From Siphonodentalium dalli (Eukaryota > Mollusca > Scaphopoda > Gadilida > Siphonodentaliidae), in contig CP136063.1 of the NCBI GenBank assembly GCA_032622095.1, forward strand, positions 41,018,106-41,082,105: a DNA stretch of 64,000 nucleotides. Direction: 5' to 3'. Each line of letters opens with the position of its first letter. Position 1 is the stretch's first letter. The notes under the pieces were generated by a model. It searched no databases and was not told the DNA's origin. It worked only from the letters and a program-made list of their open reading frames with translations. Below are positions 59,807 to 64,000 of this stretch, in pieces. Made by a program: the position numbers and the translations under genes.

Positions 59807-60530
59807 CACGAACACAGGATACATCGGATTGTATCCACGATAAACAATAGTATCCAAAATAGTTCGGAAATTCCCAACGGAACGCCTACTCAAATGTAGT
59901 CAATGGGCTGACTTGTCTCAACAACGGGCGTACCTTCGTACTGCGAAATAGTTCAAGAGAACTTCAGTTTGAGATCGCTATAATATATCGTCTGGATGTG
60001 ACCAAAATAATGTCAGATTGCGTTCCCTTACGGAGGGGGAGCCTTTTATACCCGAGATTGCGTCCCCTAGAGGGCATGCAGTACGTTCCCTACGGTCATG
60101 TGACTGCGTTCCCTCACAAGACTGCTTTCCTTTACTGGGTACACACTGCGTTCCCTACTCTTGGAGGGCACGCAGTGCGTTCCTTCTGACCAAGCGCGCA
60201 GTGATTTCCCGAACCGGAAGTTAAGCTTCTGGATCGTGACGTCACCAGTAAACAATGTGCTACCAATTCACAATGAATAACATGACAAATAATATTACTT
60301 GCGCGAATAAAATACTGATATATAACGAACCAAAGTTTCCAAACGGGTGATGTTATGAATGAGGCGAAGGGTTGATAGGTGAACAAATACTAAATGAAAT
60401 GACGCGCTGCTAAACGAAAGGTGAAACCTAAATTCGTTACATACCCCTTTGAGGATTTCGGTAAAACACATGTCTTGCATATTGACAACTTGAACCCCAT
60501 ATATCAGCTGGTGATATTTCTTGCGTGCAT
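59807..60530. other. Unannotated; CTGCGTTCCCT repeats at 60015-60185
   Basis: Five to six copies of (A/T)GCGTTCCCT lie 15-60 bases apart in 60018-60185, with GAGGGCACGCAGTGCGTTCC forming local inverted pairs. No gene was recognised. Confidence 0.5.
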
Positions 60531-60554
60531 CGCACCACCCATTCGGGATTAGTC

Positions 60555-61600
60555 TAGCTCTATTTACTCTAGCTATATTTACTCTACCTATATTTATTCT
60601 AGATATATTTGCTCATGCTATATTTGCTCAAGCTATTTTTGCTCTAGTTGTATTTGCTCTAGTTATATTTATTAAGGCTATATTAACTTATTTCTATTTA
60701 TTCTAGCTATATTTACCATAGCGATATTTACTCTAGCTACAGTTCCTCTGGCTACAATTACTCTAGCTATATTTGCTCTAGCTATATTTACTCTAGCTAC
60801 ATTTAATCTAGCTATATTTACTCTAGCTATATTTACTCTAGCTATATTTGCTCTAGCTATATTTACTCTAGCTACATATACTCTAGCTATATTTACTCTA
60901 GCTACATTTACTCTAGCTACATTTACTCTAGCAACATTTACTCTAGCTATATTTACTCTAGCTACATTTGCTTTAGCTATATTTCCTCTAGCTATATTTG
61001 CTCTAGCTATATTTACTCTAACCATATTTAATCTAGCTACATTTAATCTAGCTATATTTACTCTAGCTATATTTATTCTAGCTGTATTTACCATAGCTAA
61101 ATTCACTTTAGCTATATTTACCATAGCTAAATTTGCTATAGCTACATGTACTCAAGCTATATTTTTTAGTGTAGCTATTTTTAGTCTAGCTATATTTACT
61201 CTAGCTATATTTACTCTAGCTATATTTTCTCTAGCTATATTTACTCTAGCTACATTTACTCTAGCTACATTTACTTTAGCTATATTTACTCTAGCTACAT
61301 TTACTCTAGCTACATTTACTCTAGCTATATTTACTCTAGCTACATTTGTTTTAGCTATATTTACTCTAGCTATATTTGCACTAGCTATATTTACTCTAGC
61401 CACATTTACTCTAGCTACATTTAATCTGGCTATATTTAATCTAGCTATATTTACTCTAGCTGTATTTACGATAGCTAAATTCACTTTAGCTATATTTACC
61501 ATAGCTATATTTGCTATAGCTACATTTACTCAAGCTATATGTACCCTACATTTGCTATAGCTATATGTTCTCTAGCTATATTCACTCTAGTTATTGTTGT
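60555..61600. repeat. 15-bp minisatellite, about 70 copies
   Basis: The unit is CTCTAGCTATATTTA with C/T changes (CTACATTTA) and G/A changes (TTTGCT). As 15 is divisible by three, all frames stay open and give pentapeptide repeats (VNIAR/VNVAR on the minus strand). These do not match the A(D/N)LXX pentapeptide-repeat consensus and are treated as non-coding. The homogeneous core sits between more diverged edges. Confidence 0.93.
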
Positions 61601-61611
61601 TCTAGCTATTC

Positions 61612-62108
61612 TTATAAAATATTAGATACCAATCGAAGACGCCTGTCCTGAAATGTTTCTATCGATTAATTTTGATTATATTTCGAATATTTTCTGGTCT
61701 AAAACGTGTAGTTGTTTAGCTAATGAACAATATTGGTTACTGTTAGAGAATAGAAATTCTATTATGTAATTTTGTCACAAATGCATGTTAATTAGACTCA
61801 TTGTCGCTTATTTTATTGTGTAATAAAATAATAGAAACAATTAATCGGGGACATTTGACGTTCGGGTTATAGCTATGGGAACACTCTAATGATATATGTC
61901 GCTATATGGTATCGCCTGAATGGTCTGTTCTAAAATAGAACAATAAGTGTCCCACTTGATCATCTCATCTTATAATAAAATATTCGAAATAAAATCAATA
62001 TTGATTGGGAAAAAAACTTCCAGACATGGGTCTTCAATTCATATTTATCAATTTATACCCACGAAACTATTTCAAAATTGTTATATGAAGAGATAAATCA
62101 TCTTTAAT
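61612..62108 (+). mobile_element. T1 element, old, left end replaced by minisatellite
   Basis: A diverged copy starts inside the left repeat at TATAAAATATTAGATACC and ends GAGATAAATCATCTTTAA. The outer ~50 left bases are missing where the 15-bp array begins. Confidence 0.82.
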
Positions 62109-62115
62109 TTATTAT

Positions 62116-62347
62116 TTAACGTTTATTTGTGACAAAATTGCACAATATAATTTCTGGTCTCTGTTAACAGTAACCACTATTGTTCGTTAGCTGAACAAAC
62201 ACACCTTTTTAGACCAGAAAATATTCGAAATAAAATTAATATTAATCGATAGAAGCATTTCCGGACAGGAGTCTTCGATTCAAATCTAATATTTTATACC
62301 GCGGTAACTATATAATACATGTTTACAAAGAGATAATCCACCTTTAA
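62116..62347 (-). mobile_element. T1 half-element bounded by TTAA
   Basis: The 232-bp left half from TTAACGTTTATT to CACCTTTAA is nearly identical in sequence to young T1 copies and has the same boundaries as 41746-41978. Confidence 0.87.
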
Positions 62348-62427
62348 ATTCTGTTGAATTCGAAACTGAAGTTTCAGGTCACAGTTTTGCATTGGGGGAT
62401 AATTCTGTCGCTTGAATGGCGGCCTCT

Positions 62428-63295
62428 GTTTAAAACAGGGGTGGCGCCAAGGGGGGGTCAGGGGGGGCTACAGCCCCCCCCGTCGGGGATGGTCAGCCCC
62501 CCCCCGTCGGGGATATCTGCCAAATTCGTCGGGGAGATAAAATTATGCAAAGACGATAAACATTGGAAAATCCGCGACTCGAAACACGTGCACTGGTGAT
62601 TAACAAATCGACGTGGGCGTGCAGAGTTAATGAATCACATTACCAGAGTTCTATTTTTAGTCCGACAGACTCGACACGAGTCACTCGTGAGACTACCGTG
62701 AGTCATATCGTATACTTATTAAATTCGTGCATGGAACTATAGGGTTAGGGTGTCATAGATGCCGTCACCATCCTCGTGTGTGTCGTGTTACATGTATTAC
62801 AAATTCCACACAGACTCACACTGCCGAATCTTCCCTTTCCCGTTCCCTATGCGTCGCCGAAAAAACAGCCCTGTAATGGGTGTCAAACAAGAAGACCAAA
62901 TATTATTTGACAATGACGTCTTTGTAAGTTGATCCAACTACCTGTGGCGAAAGATTTACGGTGAGTTAACTTAAGATCAATTCCATATTGTCATTACTAT
63001 TGTATATGCTGATTTTTTTTTCCAAATACTCAAGTAAAAGTGACAATTATGATCCCCTAGAACAGTGTGTATGTTGACACCAGAACACTCCAGAATCGAT
63101 CTCAGGCTATGTATTTTCAAAATTTTCGTGGGGGAGGTCCCCCAAACCCCCCGTGCGAGAGGGGAGACCCCTCTCGCGCTCTCCCTGGGGCTGCCTTCGG
63201 CAGCCGCCGATGACCTTCGGTCACCGGTCTAGCCCCCCTGTCGGGGACCATAGCCCCTCCGTCGGGGAAATCCTGGCGCCACCCCTGGTTTAAAA
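62428..63295. mobile_element. Non-autonomous hAT element with 8-bp duplication
   Basis: GTTTAAAA stands at 62428-62435 and again at 63288-63295. Between them an 852-bp element begins CAGGGGTGGCGCCAAGG and ends, read inward, CAGGGGTGGCGCCAGGA. CAGGGG termini and 8-bp target duplications are hallmarks of the hAT superfamily. CCCCCGTCGGGGA-type repeats lie inside both ends. No transposase (no BED finger or dimerisation domain) is present; the frame at 63117-63464 derives from the terminal repeat. Confidence 0.9.
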
Positions 63296-64000
63296 GCTCA
63301 GAAATACCGATATCGACATTTCCAAATGCCAGTATGTCAATATGCGGAAGATTTACGTTCTGTAACCTGTGATATAATTTCAATATCAAATAATATAAAT
63401 GCCGAATTAAGCGTGGATTGCGTTTCACTTTAAACTGAACTAAACATATCGTCGCCCAATACACGTATCCATTATACGGAACCAGATTTTAGAATATCAC
63501 TTTCAACGGCGTTTTAATTAACAAAGGAAATCGGCTCGCCGATGTTCTTGTCGGCTGCAATGAATGGGATGTTTGCGTATATTGACATTATGATCAACCG
63601 AGGGACAAATGGACCATTATTATTTTTACCAGAACTTGAGCAGTGTCAATTTAATATTTAGGTGAATTCGCGAAGAGAACAATGAGGACAGCAACGTGAA
63701 CATCCGCGTCATCATCCGATCATTGGAGCAATATGGAATACGTGTATGTGTGACCTACAACATAGTACGGTACATGTATTCACACGCCCCGGTAGTCTGA
63801 CTGCACATACCAGAATACAGGTGTGATTGTACACACGATTGTGATTATATGTGGGGAAAGGATAGGATAGGATAATATTTTATTTCACAATACAATACAT
63901 TATACATTAATACAATATAATATAAGTTAATTTATATGTGTATTGTGTGGAGTGCCGTGGCCTATAATGGCCGTCTACCCGGCACCCCTGAATGACAAAA
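63296..64000. other. Unannotated end of window
   Basis: GGATAGGATAATATTTTATT at 63862 followed by ACAATACAATACATTATAC, then an inverted pair GTGCCGTGGCC / GGCCGTCTACCCGGCAC (63951-63985), may be a fragment of an interspersed repeat running past the end. No gene was recognised. Confidence 0.4.

Noticed and set aside
60678-61502. Two minus-strand pentapeptide-repeat proteins (VNIAR repeats)
   Set aside because: They come from a 15-bp minisatellite, lack the A(D/N)LXX consensus, and equivalent frames are open in other registers.
63117-63464. 115-codon minus-strand frame
   Set aside because: It runs through the hAT terminal repeat; the proline/arginine-rich sequence is repeat-derived.

Overview
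The window looks like AT-rich nuclear DNA from an animal, probably a marine invertebrate and possibly a mollusc or other lophotrochozoan; that placement is an inference from the kinds of repeats and is not secure. There are no operons, no ribosomal or transfer RNA genes that I could see, and no ordinary multi-exon housekeeping gene. The content is (i) six arrays of C2H2 zinc fingers, most broken by small mutations, and (ii) a very dense and deeply nested collection of mobile elements and tandem repeats.

Zinc-finger arrays: A (6325-7596, -), B (10004-11515, -), C (19247-20875, -), D (26582-27751, -), E (39036-40275, -) and F (about 43650-44760, +). A, B, E and F use HTGERP/HTGDRP linkers; C and D use HSGERP/HSGDRP linkers and share a leader with QSTDSDMQ. 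A and B lie in two tandem segmental duplicates (about 5520-8470 and 8760-12320). B and C each contain a recent internal multi-finger duplication. None carries a recognisable KRAB, SCAN, BTB or ZAD effector domain.

Mobile elements: the dominant one, here called T1, is a 528-bp non-autonomous DNA element with long imperfect terminal inverted repeats (about 125-135 bp) and TTAA target duplications (piggyBac-type target choice). There are about a dozen full-length copies and a similar number of fragments. Two pairs of regions give independent support for the TTAA insertion site. T1 copies have inserted into each other, into a segmental duplicate, into Helitron-like DNA, and one truncated T1 supplies the end of zinc-finger ORF D. 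Other elements are: T2 (TTAAAGGTAC ends; 48555, 51014, 58785), T3 (59406-59806, perfect 17-bp inverted ends, two 69-bp palindromes), a pogo/Tigger relic (17733-18596) inside a T1 copy, Helitron-like elements ending in a hairpin plus CTAG (12945-15474, 16490-19026), a non-autonomous hAT element with an exact 8-bp duplication (62428-63295), a LINE reverse-transcriptase fragment (about 41985-42600), and a Ty3/gypsy-type LTR retrotransposon lacking integrase (54372-59292).

Tandem repeats: a palindromic minisatellite (478-890), a ~47-bp array (24750-25540), a GGTAGTT/AACTACC hairpin cluster (35870-36190), a 40-bp array with a 319-bp higher-order period (38320-39066), and a 15-bp array (60555-61600). 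The remaining stretches are listed as unannotated. The strongest leads are the T1 family and its interaction with the zinc-finger arrays; I did not find evidence for a wholly new functional system that would not also be explained by transposons and decaying gene copies.
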